13,831 nucleotides of DNA. Origin: CAVPRW01 sp046727435 [NCBI: bacterium]. Lineage in GTDB: Bacteria; Tectomicrobia; Entotheonellia; J063. The number at the start of each line of letters is the position of its first letter. The stretch's first letter is position 1. Shown here piece after piece: positions 6,294-13,831 of the stretch. The notes beneath the pieces were generated by a model. The model was given only the letters and a program-made list of their open reading frames with translations, did not search any database and was not told the origin of the DNA. Both the position numbers and the translations under genes were made by a program. The stretch covers positions 1 through 13,831 of the forward strand of contig JBKPCR010000232.1 in the NCBI GenBank assembly GCA_046727435.1, read 5' to 3'.

Positions 6294-7871
6294 ATGACGG
6301 GTACTCCCCAAATTGCCTGTGTCGGCGGTGGATACTGGGGCAAAAACCTGCTCCGCAACTTCGATGACTTGGAAGCTCTTTCATGGATCTGTGAAGTGGA
6401 TGTGGGTAGGCGCGAGGATCTCGCGGCGAGATATCCTCAGGCGAGGGTCACTGGTACATTCGACGAGGTTCTCGCTGCTCCAGAAGTCACTGGCGTGGCT
6501 ATAGCTACCCCGGCCGAGAGCCATGGCAAGTTGACACGACAGTCTCTCCTCGCTGGCAAGCATGTCTTTGTCGAAAAGCCCCTATGCCTGTCTGCCGAAG
6601 AAGGGAAGAAACTGGTGGATCTGGCCTTAGAGAGAGGTCTCGTGCTCATGGTGGGACATCTGCTCTGGTACCATCCTGCTGTGCTCAGACTCAGAGAAAT
6701 GGTGGAAGAGGGTGAGCTTGGTCGGCTCCAATACATTTACTCGAACCGGCTCAACCTGGGCAGAATTCGCCGTGAAGAGAATATCTTGTGGTCATTTGCG
6801 CCGCACGACGTCTCGATTATTCTCGGACTCGTAGGGGAAATGCCGGACACGATACAAGCCCAGGGAGGCTACTATCTTCACGATCGGATCGCCGATACGA
6901 CCGTCAGCCTTTTTTCCTTTCCCAGCGGGGTTAAGGCGCATATTTTCGTATCGTGGCTTCACCCATTTAAAGAACAAGTACTGGTTGTAGTCGGCGATCG
7001 TAAAATGGCTGTCTTCAACGACGTCGACAGGGAGCACACACTACTGCTCTACCCCCATGCCATCAATTGGAAGAATCATTTGCCCATCGCCTGCAAGGCC
7101 GACGCCCAGGCAGTAGTATTACCGGCAAGTGAGCCATTGCGAGAGGAATGTTCGCACTTCTTGGAATGCATACGGACCGGCCAGACGCCGCGCACAGACG
7201 GTCAGGAGGGCTTGCGTGTTCTGACCGTGCTCCAGCGATGCCAGGAAGCTATCGAGGGAAAAATTCCACTACGCGAACCCTCAGCAGTCCGTGCGCAGCC
7301 GCCCTATTTTGTGCATGAGTCCGCCTTTATCGATGAAGATGTTGACATCGGTGAGGGGACTACCATCTGGCATATATCCCATGTGCTGAGAAATTCACAT
7401 ATCGGGAAGAATTGTCGGATCGGCCAAAACGTCGTGATCGGTCCGAATGTTAGCATCGGCAATCGGGTGAAGATTCAGAACAACGTCTCGGTATACGATG
7501 GGGTGACGCTCGATGACGATGTTTTCTGCGGCCCGTCAATGGTCTTTACGAACGTCATCAACCCACGCAGTGAGATTCGTCGTGTGGATGAGTTGCGTCC
7601 GACTTTCGTCGGACGGGGGGCGACCCTCGGGGCCAACTCCACCATCGTCTGCGGCGTGACTATCGGGCAGTACGCCTTCGTCGGTGCTGGTGCAGTCGTT
7701 GTCAAAGATGTCGCCGACTATGCTCTGGTCGTTGGAAACCCAGCCAGACTCATAGGTTGGATGTGTGCCTGTGGCAACCGCATCGAATTCGATGGAAAGA
7801 ATGGACCAGGGAGGTGTCGGGTGTGTGGGCAAACATACTGGAGAGCAGATCAGAAGGTATCGCCAACATGA
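6294..7871 (+). CDS. Fused UDP-GlcNAcA 3-dehydrogenase / UDP-GlcNAc3NA N-acetyltransferase (WbpB-WbpD-like)
   Basis: 525 residues, two enzymes in one chain. Residues about 4-330 are a Gfo/Idh/MocA oxidoreductase: Rossmann motif GGGYWG 11-16, catalytic-type EKP 94-96 and conserved H171-D172. WbpB/WlbA homologues oxidise C3 of UDP-GlcNAcA. Residues about 336-487 are a left-handed beta-helix acetyltransferase with many hexapeptide repeats ([20 protein letters not shown]) and the ending [13 protein letters not shown], as in WbpD/WlbB, which acetylates the 3-amino group. A C-terminal C491xC493...C508xxC511 set looks metal-binding. The two steps flank the aminotransferase step encoded by the next gene, which fits a cassette for UDP-GlcNAc(3NAc)A. 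The stop overlaps the next start (ATGA). Exact sugar specificity is inferred from homology and context. Confidence 0.9.
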   Translation: MTGTPQIACVGGGYWGKNLLRNFDDLEALSWICEVDVGRREDLAARYPQARVTGTFDEVLAAPEVTGVAIATPAESHGKLTRQSLLAGKHVFVEKPLCLSAEEGKKLVDLALERGLVLMVGHLLWYHPAVLRLREMVEEGELGRLQYIYSNRLNLGRIRREENILWSFAPHDVSIILGLVGEMPDTIQAQGGYYLHDRIADTTVSLFSFPSGVKAHIFVSWLHPFKEQVLVVVGDRKMAVFNDVDREHTLLLYPHAINWKNHLPIACKADAQAVVLPASEPLREECSHFLECIRTGQTPRTDGQEGLRVLTVLQRCQEAIEGKIPLREPSAVRAQPPYFVHESAFIDEDVDIGEGTTIWHISHVLRNSHIGKNCRIGQNVVIGPNVSIGNRVKIQNNVSVYDGVTLDDDVFCGPSMVFTNVINPRSEIRRVDELRPTFVGRGATLGANSTIVCGVTIGQYAFVGAGAVVVKDVADYALVVGNPARLIGWMCACGNRIEFDGKNGPGRCRVCGQTYWRADQKVSPT

Positions 7872-8983
7872 CGAAGGTGCCTTTAGTCGATCTGAAGGTC
7901 CAGTATACCGCGATTCAATCGGAGATTCGGGAGGTGATCGATCGGGTCTGTGAATCTCAGCGATTCATCCTGGGACCAGAAGTGACTGCCTTCGAAGAGG
8001 CCGTAGCGGCTTTCTGTGGGGTACGGTTTGCGATTGGCGTCTCCTCTGGCACTGACGCACTGCTGGCGGCGCTGATGGCCATTGGCGTCGGACCCGGCGA
8101 TGAGGTGCTGACGACTCCATACTCTTTCTTCGCCACGGCCGGCGTTATCGCGCGTGTCGGTGCGCGTCCTGTCTTCGTAGACATCGAGCCGCACAGCTTC
8201 AATCTTGCCGCCGAGGCAATTGTGGCGCAGATGACCTCGCGGACCAAGGCGATTATGCCGGTCCACTTGTTTGGCCGTTGTGCCAACATGGACCCTATCC
8301 TGCAGGCCGCCAACAGATCGGGGATCCATGTCATTGAGGATGCGGCTCAGGCGCTCAGTGCAATCGATGAGAAGGGTAGACAAGCAGGGGCGATTGGCCA
8401 TATTGGGTGTTTCTCCTTCTTCCCTAGCAAAAACCTCGGGGCCTTCGGCGACGCTGGCATGGTGGTCACCAACGAGGAAGCGCTGGCCGACAGGCTACGC
8501 ATGCTCCGGGTTCACGGGAGCAAGCCGAAATACTACCACCGCATTGTGGGGGGTAATTTTCGCTTGGATGCCCTGCAAGCGGCAGTCCTGGCGGTGAAGC
8601 TGAAATATCTGCTGCGCTGGAGCCAAGAGCGTCGCGATCGTGCAGATCGCTATCGGTGGCTGTTTGCGCGGATGGGCTTGCTGGAGAGTGTCTGGCTGCC
8701 GGAAGATGTACCAGGCCATATCTACAATCAGTTTGTTGTGCGGCTTCCTGATCGCGACCGTCTACGGGCCTTCTTGCAAGACAGAGGAGTGGAGACAGAA
8801 ATCTACTACCCGCTTCCACTTCACCTGCAGGAATGCTTTCGGGATCTTGGCTATCGAAGTGGCGATTTCCCCCGAGCAGAGACTGCAGCTCGTGAGTCTC
8901 TGGCTCTTCCAATCTTCCCGGAACTCACCGAAGCACAACAGTGCTATGTCATGAGTTGCATTAAGGAATTTTACAACGAATGA
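7868..8983 (+). CDS. wbpE: DegT/DnrJ/EryC1/StrS-family PLP aminotransferase (WbpE-like)
   Basis: 371 residues. The start at ATG 7868 is chosen because it overlaps the upstream stop as ATGA, has AGAAGG about 10 bases upstream, and gives the usual [13 protein letters not shown] opening; the frame is open further up to 7757. PLP-fold marks: SSGTDAL 59-65, phosphate-binding type EDAAQ 157-161 with D158, and Schiff-base K188 in [14 protein letters not shown]. The family transfers an amino group from Glu to a keto-sugar nucleotide. Between a WbpB/WbpD-type fusion and a WbpI-type epimerase, the expected substrate is UDP-3-keto-GlcNAcA, giving the 3-amino sugar. In characterised WbpB/WbpE systems the two enzymes work together, with 2-oxoglutarate recycling the dehydrogenase cofactor. 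Confidence 0.92.
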   Translation: MTKVPLVDLKVQYTAIQSEIREVIDRVCESQRFILGPEVTAFEEAVAAFCGVRFAIGVSSGTDALLAALMAIGVGPGDEVLTTPYSFFATAGVIARVGARPVFVDIEPHSFNLAAEAIVAQMTSRTKAIMPVHLFGRCANMDPILQAANRSGIHVIEDAAQALSAIDEKGRQAGAIGHIGCFSFFPSKNLGAFGDAGMVVTNEEALADRLRMLRVHGSKPKYYHRIVGGNFRLDALQAAVLAVKLKYLLRWSQERRDRADRYRWLFARMGLLESVWLPEDVPGHIYNQFVVRLPDRDRLRAFLQDRGVETEIYYPLPLHLQECFRDLGYRSGDFPRAETAARESLALPIFPELTEAQQCYVMSCIKEFYNE

Positions 8984-10080
8984 AGATCGCCACCGTAATC
9001 GGCGCGCGCCCACAATTCATCAAGTGTGCTCCGGTCTCGAGAGAGCTCAGGAAAGCGGCCATAGAGATCTTGATCCATACTGGCCAGCATTATCATAGCA
9101 ATATGAGCCAGGTGTTTTTCGACGAACTTTGCCTCCCTGAACCTGATTACAATCTCGGCGTCGGCTCGTCCACTCATGGGGCTCAAGCTGGAGAGATGCT
9201 GAAACGGATCGAGGAAGTCTTGCTGCCAGAAAAGCCGGACTATGTGCTGGTTTACGGCGATACCAATTCGACGCTCGCTGGAGCCCTGGCGGCTGCGAAG
9301 CTGCAGGTCCCCGTCGCCCACGTCGAAGCAGGCTTGCGCAGCTTTAACCGACGGATGCCCGAAGAAATCAACCGCGTAATCGCCGACCATCTCTCGTCCT
9401 TACTCTTTTGCCCTAGCGAGACAGCTGTCAAGAATTTGGCGCGAGAGGGCATCATTGAAGGGGTAGATCTGGTGGGGGACGTGATGTACGATGCCCTCCT
9501 ATGCAATATCCAGATCGCGGAAGAAAGATCAGGGATTCTCCAACAACTCGGACTTGAACCCAAGATGTATTGCCTCGTGACTGTACACCGAGCGGAAAAC
9601 ACAGACGACTCCGGACGGCTTCTAGATATCGTGAAAGCGTTTGAGAAAATTGGTCCTATATTCCCTGTCATCTGGCCTATCCATCCCCGTACTCGCCAAG
9701 CTCTTCGGACGCACCGTCTGTCAGACGTTTCCAAACATTTGTTACGCATTATAGAGCCTGTCTCCTACCTGGATATGTTGCTGTTGGAAAAAGAGGCCAA
9801 GGTGATCTTCACGGATTCCGGCGGAGTGCAAAAGGAGGCATATTGGCTAGGAGTCCCATGTGTGACCCTGCGGGATGAAACTGAGTGGGTAGAAACCCTT
9901 CACGCTGGATGGAACACACTAGCGGGCACCGATCCGAAATCCATATTTGCCGCCATCCATAAGCAAACATCTTCGCTGCCGAGTCCGCAGAGTTTCTATG
10001 GTGATGGCCACGCGGCGAAGAAAATCGTCCGGGCCCTTCTGTCATCGCTCGATCCCCGCGGTTTATCGATCGTGAAGTGA
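8980..10080 (+). CDS. wbpI: Non-hydrolysing UDP-sugar 2-epimerase (WbpI/WecB family)
   Basis: 366 residues, full family length, starting in an ATGA overlap with the aminotransferase. Motifs: GARPQFIK 8-15 with K15, D94 in YGDTNST, E116 in HVEAGLRS, PEEINR 127-132, HRAEN 203-207 and TDSGGVQKEA 278-287. These match the active-site set of UDP-GlcNAc 2-epimerases. WecB acts on UDP-GlcNAc, while WbpI acts on UDP-GlcNAc(3NAc)A to make UDP-ManNAc(3NAc)A. The cassette context favours the WbpI role, but sequence reading cannot exclude WecB activity. It is the last gene of the tight cassette; 253 bases separate it from the next solid gene. Confidence 0.9.
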   Translation: MKIATVIGARPQFIKCAPVSRELRKAAIEILIHTGQHYHSNMSQVFFDELCLPEPDYNLGVGSSTHGAQAGEMLKRIEEVLLPEKPDYVLVYGDTNSTLAGALAAAKLQVPVAHVEAGLRSFNRRMPEEINRVIADHLSSLLFCPSETAVKNLAREGIIEGVDLVGDVMYDALLCNIQIAEERSGILQQLGLEPKMYCLVTVHRAENTDDSGRLLDIVKAFEKIGPIFPVIWPIHPRTRQALRTHRLSDVSKHLLRIIEPVSYLDMLLLEKEAKVIFTDSGGVQKEAYWLGVPCVTLRDETEWVETLHAGWNTLAGTDPKSIFAAIHKQTSSLPSPQSFYGDGHAAKKIVRALLSSLDPRGLSIVK

Positions 10081-10128
10081 TACCTGCTACAACTCCCACA
10101 CACATTATGCAAGCTTTCGGGTCAGACC

Positions 10129-10326
10129 ATGAGTAAGCATGCGCAAAGTTTTTTGAGAGATTGGATTTGCCAGAATCATATCGATCTGCGTATGGGATCA
10201 GATGCCCCTGTCCTCCAGATAGCTCGCATCATGATCACATTTGAGGAAGTAGGGCAACAACCTGTTAAGTTACCACATGTATATGATGGACGAAAAAGCC
10301 ATCGAAGCGCCCATGCAGGGGATTAA
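10129..10326 (+). CDS. Doubtful small ORF, 65 residues, unknown function
   Basis: ATG to TAA frame lying alone in the 253-base gap between the epimerase and the methyltransferase. It starts MSKHAQSFLRDWICQNHIDL, has a mildly hydrophobic middle (PVLQIARIMITF) and a charged end. The Shine-Dalgarno is weak (GGGTCAG about 4 bases before). I recognise no domain. FLxxWIxxN faintly recalls small uncharacterised proteins of rhizobia, but that is too little to name it. It may be a real small protein, a decayed gene end, or chance. Confidence 0.3.
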   Translation: MSKHAQSFLRDWICQNHIDLRMGSDAPVLQIARIMITFEEVGQQPVKLPHVYDGRKSHRSAHAGD

Positions 10327-10333
10327 TTGAGCC

Positions 10334-11131
10334 ATGCCCAAGACACAGGTCTTTACTCGTCAATATTACGAGAGGACGAGCATTTGGGCTGAGACTTATT
10401 GGAATGAGGTTCAGCTCGAACGTACCAGGAGAACAGTAGCCTTACTTCCCAGTGATGTTGGTTCTGTTTTAGATGTAGGATGCGGAGCCGGTATTGTCAC
10501 CCAGGAGTTGCTCCGCCGTTTTCCTTGTGTTTTAGGGCTTGACTTTGCTTTTGAACCGTTGTGCCAAGTAAAGGAGGTGGGGATCTACGCAATCCAGGGT
10601 GATGCATGTGCCTTCCCTTTTCCTGAGAAAACTTTTGATGCTATCGTTGCCACGGAACTTATCGAGCATTTAAGTGAACCGGCGCGCCGCCAAGCATTGA
10701 ACGAGATGGTCCGCGTTGCGCGCAGGTATATCCTTCTGACTGTGCCCTACCGTGAGGTTTTGGAAGGGGCGCAGGTGAAATGCGGGGAATGTGGATGTAT
10801 CTTTCATGCTTATCGCCATGCAAAATCCTTTAATGAAGCGATAATGGCGTCTTTGTTTGATTCAAAATTCAAGCTTGCAATGATGGAAACGCTAGGTCCT
10901 CGTGTCAAGAGAACCCCGCGTCCGCTGGTTATGCTAGCCCAGATATTTGGTGGCTACACGAAGGTAGATCGAGGGCGCATTATCTGCCCCCAATGTGGGA
11001 ACACCGAACACTATGTGAGCCAGCGTAGATGGATGACACGTATGTTGCTAGGTGGCTCACGACGTTTGTTGCCCTTACCCAGGGTACCTAAGTGGATGGC
11101 TGCCCTTTATGAGAATCACTCCATCCACTGA
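10334..11131 (+). CDS. Class I SAM-dependent methyltransferase with Cys-pair (zinc-ribbon-like) insert
   Basis: 265 residues. Methyltransferase_11-type core: motif I VLDVGCGAG 45-53, acidic D70 at the end of strand 2, GDA 89-91, and motif ELIEH 108-112. After the core come C150xxC153 with a following FHAYRH, and a second pair C218xxC221 (ICPQCGN); together they could bind one zinc, as in some methyltransferases of glycan clusters. Probable role is O- or N-methylation of a sugar in the repeat unit or of a chain end; the acceptor cannot be read from sequence. Base composition is more AT-rich than in the upstream cassette. The Shine-Dalgarno is poor (TTGAG about 3 bases upstream). Confidence 0.85.
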   Translation: MPKTQVFTRQYYERTSIWAETYWNEVQLERTRRTVALLPSDVGSVLDVGCGAGIVTQELLRRFPCVLGLDFAFEPLCQVKEVGIYAIQGDACAFPFPEKTFDAIVATELIEHLSEPARRQALNEMVRVARRYILLTVPYREVLEGAQVKCGECGCIFHAYRHAKSFNEAIMASLFDSKFKLAMMETLGPRVKRTPRPLVMLAQIFGGYTKVDRGRIICPQCGNTEHYVSQRRWMTRMLLGGSRRLLPLPRVPKWMAALYENHSIH

Positions 11132-11151
11132 GTACTAGATTTTGGATGAGT
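11118..11151 (+). other. Weak stem-loop spanning the methyltransferase stop codon
   Basis: ACTCCATCCA can pair with TGGATGAGT with one bulged base and a loop of about 15 bases. No T-run follows, so a terminator role is doubtful. Confidence 0.25.
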
Positions 11152-11153
11152 AA

Positions 11154-11192
11154 ACATAATAGATAAGCATCATCTAATATACATAATAGATA
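11154..11192 (+). repeat. 12-base direct repeat pair in an AT-rich intergenic spacer
   Basis: ACATAATAGATA occurs at 11154-11165 and 11181-11192, start to start 27 bases, in the 103-base gap before the flippase. Both copies contain CATAAT, one mismatch from a -10 box, but no good -35 partner is seen. They could be paired operator sites or low-complexity chance. Confidence 0.45.
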
Positions 11193-11234
11193 CAAAACTG
11201 AGAAAGCTGAACTCGATATTTCTCGTATGAGACC

Positions 11235-12599
11235 ATGATCGCGAAGAGACCTTTTGCATTAGATTTCACCGGAATGTTTGCTGCTATGGTGTTTACCACC
11301 CTATTAAGCATGCCAGCGAGTATTTTGATCGCCCGCTTTCTCGGTCCCGAAGGAAAAGGTGTTTTAACCATTGTGAATCTGGTATTGGGGCAGATAGTGT
11401 TGGTTCTTACTTTAGGGGTGGAAATCGCATTGGCTCATTACGCCGGCCGCCGACAATGGGATCTCGGTGAGCTTGGCAGCGCTTCCATGGGGTTAAGTAT
11501 CCTTTTAGGTATCGCCGGTATTGGGCTTACTACAGTGATCTTTGCTTTGGCCTTTCACAAAATCATTTCCGGAGCGCTCTTGCCGGTACTTGTTCTCATG
11601 GCATCGACGATTCCGATGGTATTAACTGTGAGGTTTCTGCGAAGCCTGATCCGCATATCTGGAAGAATTATCGAAGAAGGGTTCCTAGGCGTTTCCAGCG
11701 CCTTTTTGAAGCTTGTAGCAATCTCATTAGTATTTATCATGGGATTTGGTTTGAAAGCTATCCTGGCAGGGCTGTATCTTGAATCTCTTCTTTCAACCCT
11801 TATAACGTTGGGCCTTGCATTGCGGTGGAACCTTATACGAAAACGACCGACCTATGCACCTTTCATTTGGAAACCCGTTATCACTTACGGGCTCAAGTCG
11901 CATGCAGGCAGTGTTCTCCAAGCTTTAAACTATCGTCTTGATATGTATTTGGTGACTTTTCTGCTCGGTGCTGTTTCAGTTGGGATCTATTCCGTAGCAG
12001 TGGCGATGGCCGAATGGCTCTGGCTACTATCTAGTGTTTTGGGCCCTGTATTCATGCAGCGGGTGGCGATTCGCTCTGAACAAGAAGCCAATGCCATGAT
12101 GGGGCCGCTCAACCGGCTTGCTTCCGCAACGCTGATCATATGTATCCCTTCCTGGGGGCTTTTAGGTGGCTGGCTCATTAGATTGTTATACGGTGAGGTG
12201 TTTGACCCATCATACTACCCTTTTTTGCTTTTGCTTCCCGGCACTTGGGCTTTAGGAATGTGGAAGAATATTATGAATGACCTAGCTGTGAGAGGTTATC
12301 CAGCTTACAAATCTTATACAGCTGGTATAGCAGTCATTTTAACAGTCCTTTTGGATATCATGCTTATTCCTCCTTGGGGAATCGCTGGGGCTGCTGTCGG
12401 ATCGAGCCTTGCATATTTTGCTGCTTTTGGAGTGGCATTGCTATGGTATTGCCGTATTACGCATTACCGTCCACGGGATATTTTAGTTCCACGCTGTGAG
12501 GATTTTGCATTAGTCTTTGAGAGGTTCAGGAGTGGTATTTACATAAGTGTTGTGAATAAAGCCATTTCCCTGAAGGCGGCGGTCATCGAGCCGAAGTAA
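11235..12599 (+). CDS. Polysaccharide flippase / oligosaccharide transporter (Wzx-like, MOP superfamily)
   Basis: 454 residues, with about 12 or more hydrophobic helices from the N-terminus to about 420, then a soluble tail. The opening MFAAMVFTTLLSMPASILIARFLGPEGKGVLTIV carries the ARxLGPxxxG signature of polysaccharide flippases. GLKSHAGSVLQALNYRLDMYLV (about 216-237) is the conserved second-half entry, and a late IPPWGIAGAAVGSSLAY repeats the family pattern. Role: moving the undecaprenyl-linked repeat unit across the inner membrane before Wzy-type assembly. The start is the first Met; no good Shine-Dalgarno is visible in the AT-rich spacer. Codon use is more AT-rich than in the first half of the window. 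Confidence 0.88.
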   Translation: MIAKRPFALDFTGMFAAMVFTTLLSMPASILIARFLGPEGKGVLTIVNLVLGQIVLVLTLGVEIALAHYAGRRQWDLGELGSASMGLSILLGIAGIGLTTVIFALAFHKIISGALLPVLVLMASTIPMVLTVRFLRSLIRISGRIIEEGFLGVSSAFLKLVAISLVFIMGFGLKAILAGLYLESLLSTLITLGLALRWNLIRKRPTYAPFIWKPVITYGLKSHAGSVLQALNYRLDMYLVTFLLGAVSVGIYSVAVAMAEWLWLLSSVLGPVFMQRVAIRSEQEANAMMGPLNRLASATLIICIPSWGLLGGWLIRLLYGEVFDPSYYPFLLLLPGTWALGMWKNIMNDLAVRGYPAYKSYTAGIAVILTVLLDIMLIPPWGIAGAAVGSSLAYFAAFGVALLWYCRITHYRPRDILVPRCEDFALVFERFRSGIYISVVNKAISLKAAVIEPK

Positions 12600-12676
12600 T
12601 GAAAACTTCCATGCCACAAATCTTCTGCATTATGCAAGTGTTGATTCCGTTGGACCGCTGGGATCTGCGTTTTTAG
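12599..12676 (+). other. 25-codon ORF coupled to the flippase stop (TAATG); possible gene remnant
   Basis: An ATG at 12599 overlaps the flippase TAA by one base and reads MKTSMPQIFCIMQVLIPLDR, closing at TAG 12676. The hydrophobic opening followed by PLDR loosely recalls the start of GT4 glycosyltransferases, but nothing downstream in any frame continues such a domain. It is a short coupled peptide, a decayed gene start, or chance. Confidence 0.25.
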
Positions 12677-12771
12677 ACAAATTCTTCTCTGGGCGTTCGA
12701 CTTTCTTGCCTTCAGCGGCTGCAGGGCCTTCTTGGCTGAAAGCCACGGTCACTAAGAGGCGTATACATACC

Positions 12772-12775
12772 GGAG
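12772..12775 (+). promoter_or_regulatory. Ribosome binding site for the terminal glycosyltransferase
   Basis: GGAG with 8 bases to the ATG at 12784. This fixes the start although the same frame stays open, without any ATG, back to 12574. Confidence 0.6.
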
Positions 12776-12783
12776 AATTTTGT

Positions 12784-13831
12784 ATGGCTAAGGTTCTAGT
12801 TGTGACCCACGGCTTCCCGCCTGCTTCGACTAGTGGCGTCCAGCGCCCGCTTGGATTTGTGAGGTATCTAGGCGATTACGGTTGGGAGCCAGTAGTGTTG
12901 ACTGTCCGTGATCCGGTTGGAGCTAGTTGGGATAAGGAATTATCGTTAAGAATACCGCCTAAGGCCGTCTTGATCCGTACCTCTTGGTTCAATCCCAGAT
13001 TGATTGGTAAACGTCTGTACTTTTTAACGATTGAACAGAAATACTTCGGTTCTAAAGAGGAACTTATCTTTGCTCCTGTGACTTCTAGCGAAGCTGTCAA
13101 TGGTCTGCGCCGCTGGATGAATGCCTGGCTCCTTGTACCTGATGGAGCGATCGGCTGGTTGCCCTTCGCTGTCTGGAGAGGCCTTTGGGCCATAAAAGAT
13201 CATCACGTGAAGATAATCTACTCTACATCTCCTCCCCACACAGATCATCTGGTCGCGCTTATGCTTAAGCAACTGACAGGCTTGCCATGGGTGGCGGACT
13301 TCCGAGACCTGTGGACGCAATCACCGTATAAAAATTTTCGGCAGATATACGAGTTTCGATGGCGATACCGATTAGAGTGCTGGCTAGAACGGCAGACATT
13401 AATAAGGACAGATTGCATTATAACAGTATCCGAGGGACTACGCGCGACATTCATGGGGTTATTATCGAATCCTCATTCGGAGCGATTCCATGTCATCACC
13501 AATGGTTATGATCCTGCAGCGATGGAAGGAATCCAGCGTCAGGCATTCCCTATGTTCACCATTACCTATACAGGGAAGTTTTATGGAGACGAACGAACCC
13601 CGATAGCTTTCTTCCAGGCTTTATCAGCCTTGCTTGAGGCCAGCCTCCTCGAACCAGGAACCTTTCAAGTGCGAATCATTGGCACTGCGTCGCGGGAAAT
13701 TGCGGGGATGGTAGAACATTATAAGCTTGGTAACGTGGTCAGACTGCTGCATGTGGTGCCTCATAGGGAGGCCCTGCAAGAACAGATAAATGCTTCTGTC
13801 CTGCTGCTAGTAGTGGGTACCTCTCCTGGTG
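12784..13831 (+). CDS. Glycosyltransferase, GT-B fold (GT4-like), 3' truncated by window edge
   Basis: 349 codons are visible, with no stop before the window end. The N-terminus MAKVLVVTHGFPPASTSGVQR is the typical first strand and nucleotide loop of GT4-type enzymes. ADFRDLW (171-177) is a conserved segment of one GT4 subgroup, followed by ITVSEGLR (213-220) and TNGYD (239-243). YTGKFY (262-267) opens the C-terminal donor-binding half. The NDP-sugar-binding E-x7-E region lies beyond the window. It probably adds one sugar to the lipid-linked repeat unit at the cytoplasmic face. Donor and linkage cannot be read. It is separated from the flippase by 184 bases. Confidence 0.88.
   Translation, partial: MAKVLVVTHGFPPASTSGVQRPLGFVRYLGDYGWEPVVLTVRDPVGASWDKELSLRIPPKAVLIRTSWFNPRLIGKRLYFLTIEQKYFGSKEELIFAPVTSSEAVNGLRRWMNAWLLVPDGAIGWLPFAVWRGLWAIKDHHVKIIYSTSPPHTDHLVALMLKQLTGLPWVADFRDLWTQSPYKNFRQIYEFRWRYRLECWLERQTLIRTDCIITVSEGLRATFMGLLSNPHSERFHVITNGYDPAAMEGIQRQAFPMFTITYTGKFYGDERTPIAFFQALSALLEASLLEPGTFQVRIIGTASREIAGMVEHYKLGNVVRLLHVVPHREALQEQINASVLLLVVGTSPG

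Noticed and set aside
10103-12638. Shared 11-mer CATTATGCAAG at 10103-10113 and 12628-12638, each shortly after a stop codon
   Set aside because: Many 11-base matches are expected by chance in a window this size, and the flanking similarity is poor.
12711-12740. Inverted repeat TTCAGC...GCTGAA between flippase and glycosyltransferase
   Set aside because: Six-base stem with an 18-base loop and no following T-run. Not credible as a terminator.
1-13831. CRISPR arrays, tRNA or rRNA genes, insertion sequences
   Set aside because: I saw no regularly spaced repeats, no tRNA-like cloverleaf, and no transposase or terminal inverted repeats around the HEPN insert.

Overview
The window is part of a polysaccharide (capsule, exopolysaccharide or O-antigen type) biosynthesis locus of a Gram-negative-type bacterium. 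All recognisable functional genes but one point the same way (+ strand). The set is typical of a Wzx/Wzy-dependent pathway: a tyrosine autokinase/chain-length regulator, an O-antigen ligase/polymerase-family membrane protein, a flippase, nucleotide-sugar enzymes, a methyltransferase and a glycosyltransferase. The first 6 kb are clearly GC-rich and the last 3.7 kb visibly more AT-rich. No rRNA, tRNA or housekeeping marker is present, so I cannot name the phylum. The locus resembles those of environmental lineages with Wzc-type kinases carrying Tyr-rich tails.

Layout. (1) 3-6005, export and assembly block: 3' part of a BY-kinase with a Gly-Tyr repeat tail; a membrane-anchored TPR protein with a C-terminal carbohydrate-binding-like domain; a membrane-anchored J-domain protein with an NTF2-like C-terminus; and an O-antigen ligase/polymerase. 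Genes overlap, mostly by 4 bases (ATGA/GTGA), so translation is probably coupled. This block is interrupted at 3854-4488 by an inserted HEPN-domain gene on the minus strand. The insert is flanked by two diverged copies of the same junction (3' end of the J-protein gene plus 5' end of the ligase gene). (2) 6006-6293, an intergenic gap with a strong hairpin, probably a new transcription unit. (3) 6294-10080, a three-gene, tightly overlapping nucleotide-sugar cassette: a fused 3-dehydrogenase/N-acetyltransferase (WbpB+WbpD-like), a DegT-family aminotransferase (WbpE-like) and a non-hydrolysing 2-epimerase (WbpI/WecB-like). Together these would convert UDP-GlcNAcA to UDP-GlcNAc(3NAc)A and then UDP-ManNAc(3NAc)A. 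The 6-dehydrogenase (WbpA) that would make UDP-GlcNAcA is not in the window. (4) 10081-13831, a more AT-rich part with looser spacing: a doubtful 65-residue ORF, a SAM methyltransferase with two Cys pairs, a Wzx-type flippase, a short non-coding or decayed gap, and the 5' part of a GT4-like glycosyltransferase that runs off the end.

The likely joint function is to make a diacetamido-uronic-acid-containing repeat unit, flip it, polymerise or ligate it, and control chain length through the kinase. The least ordinary parts are the HEPN insertion between duplicated gene junctions, and the J-domain/NTF2-like and TPR/lectin-like membrane proteins embedded in the assembly operon.
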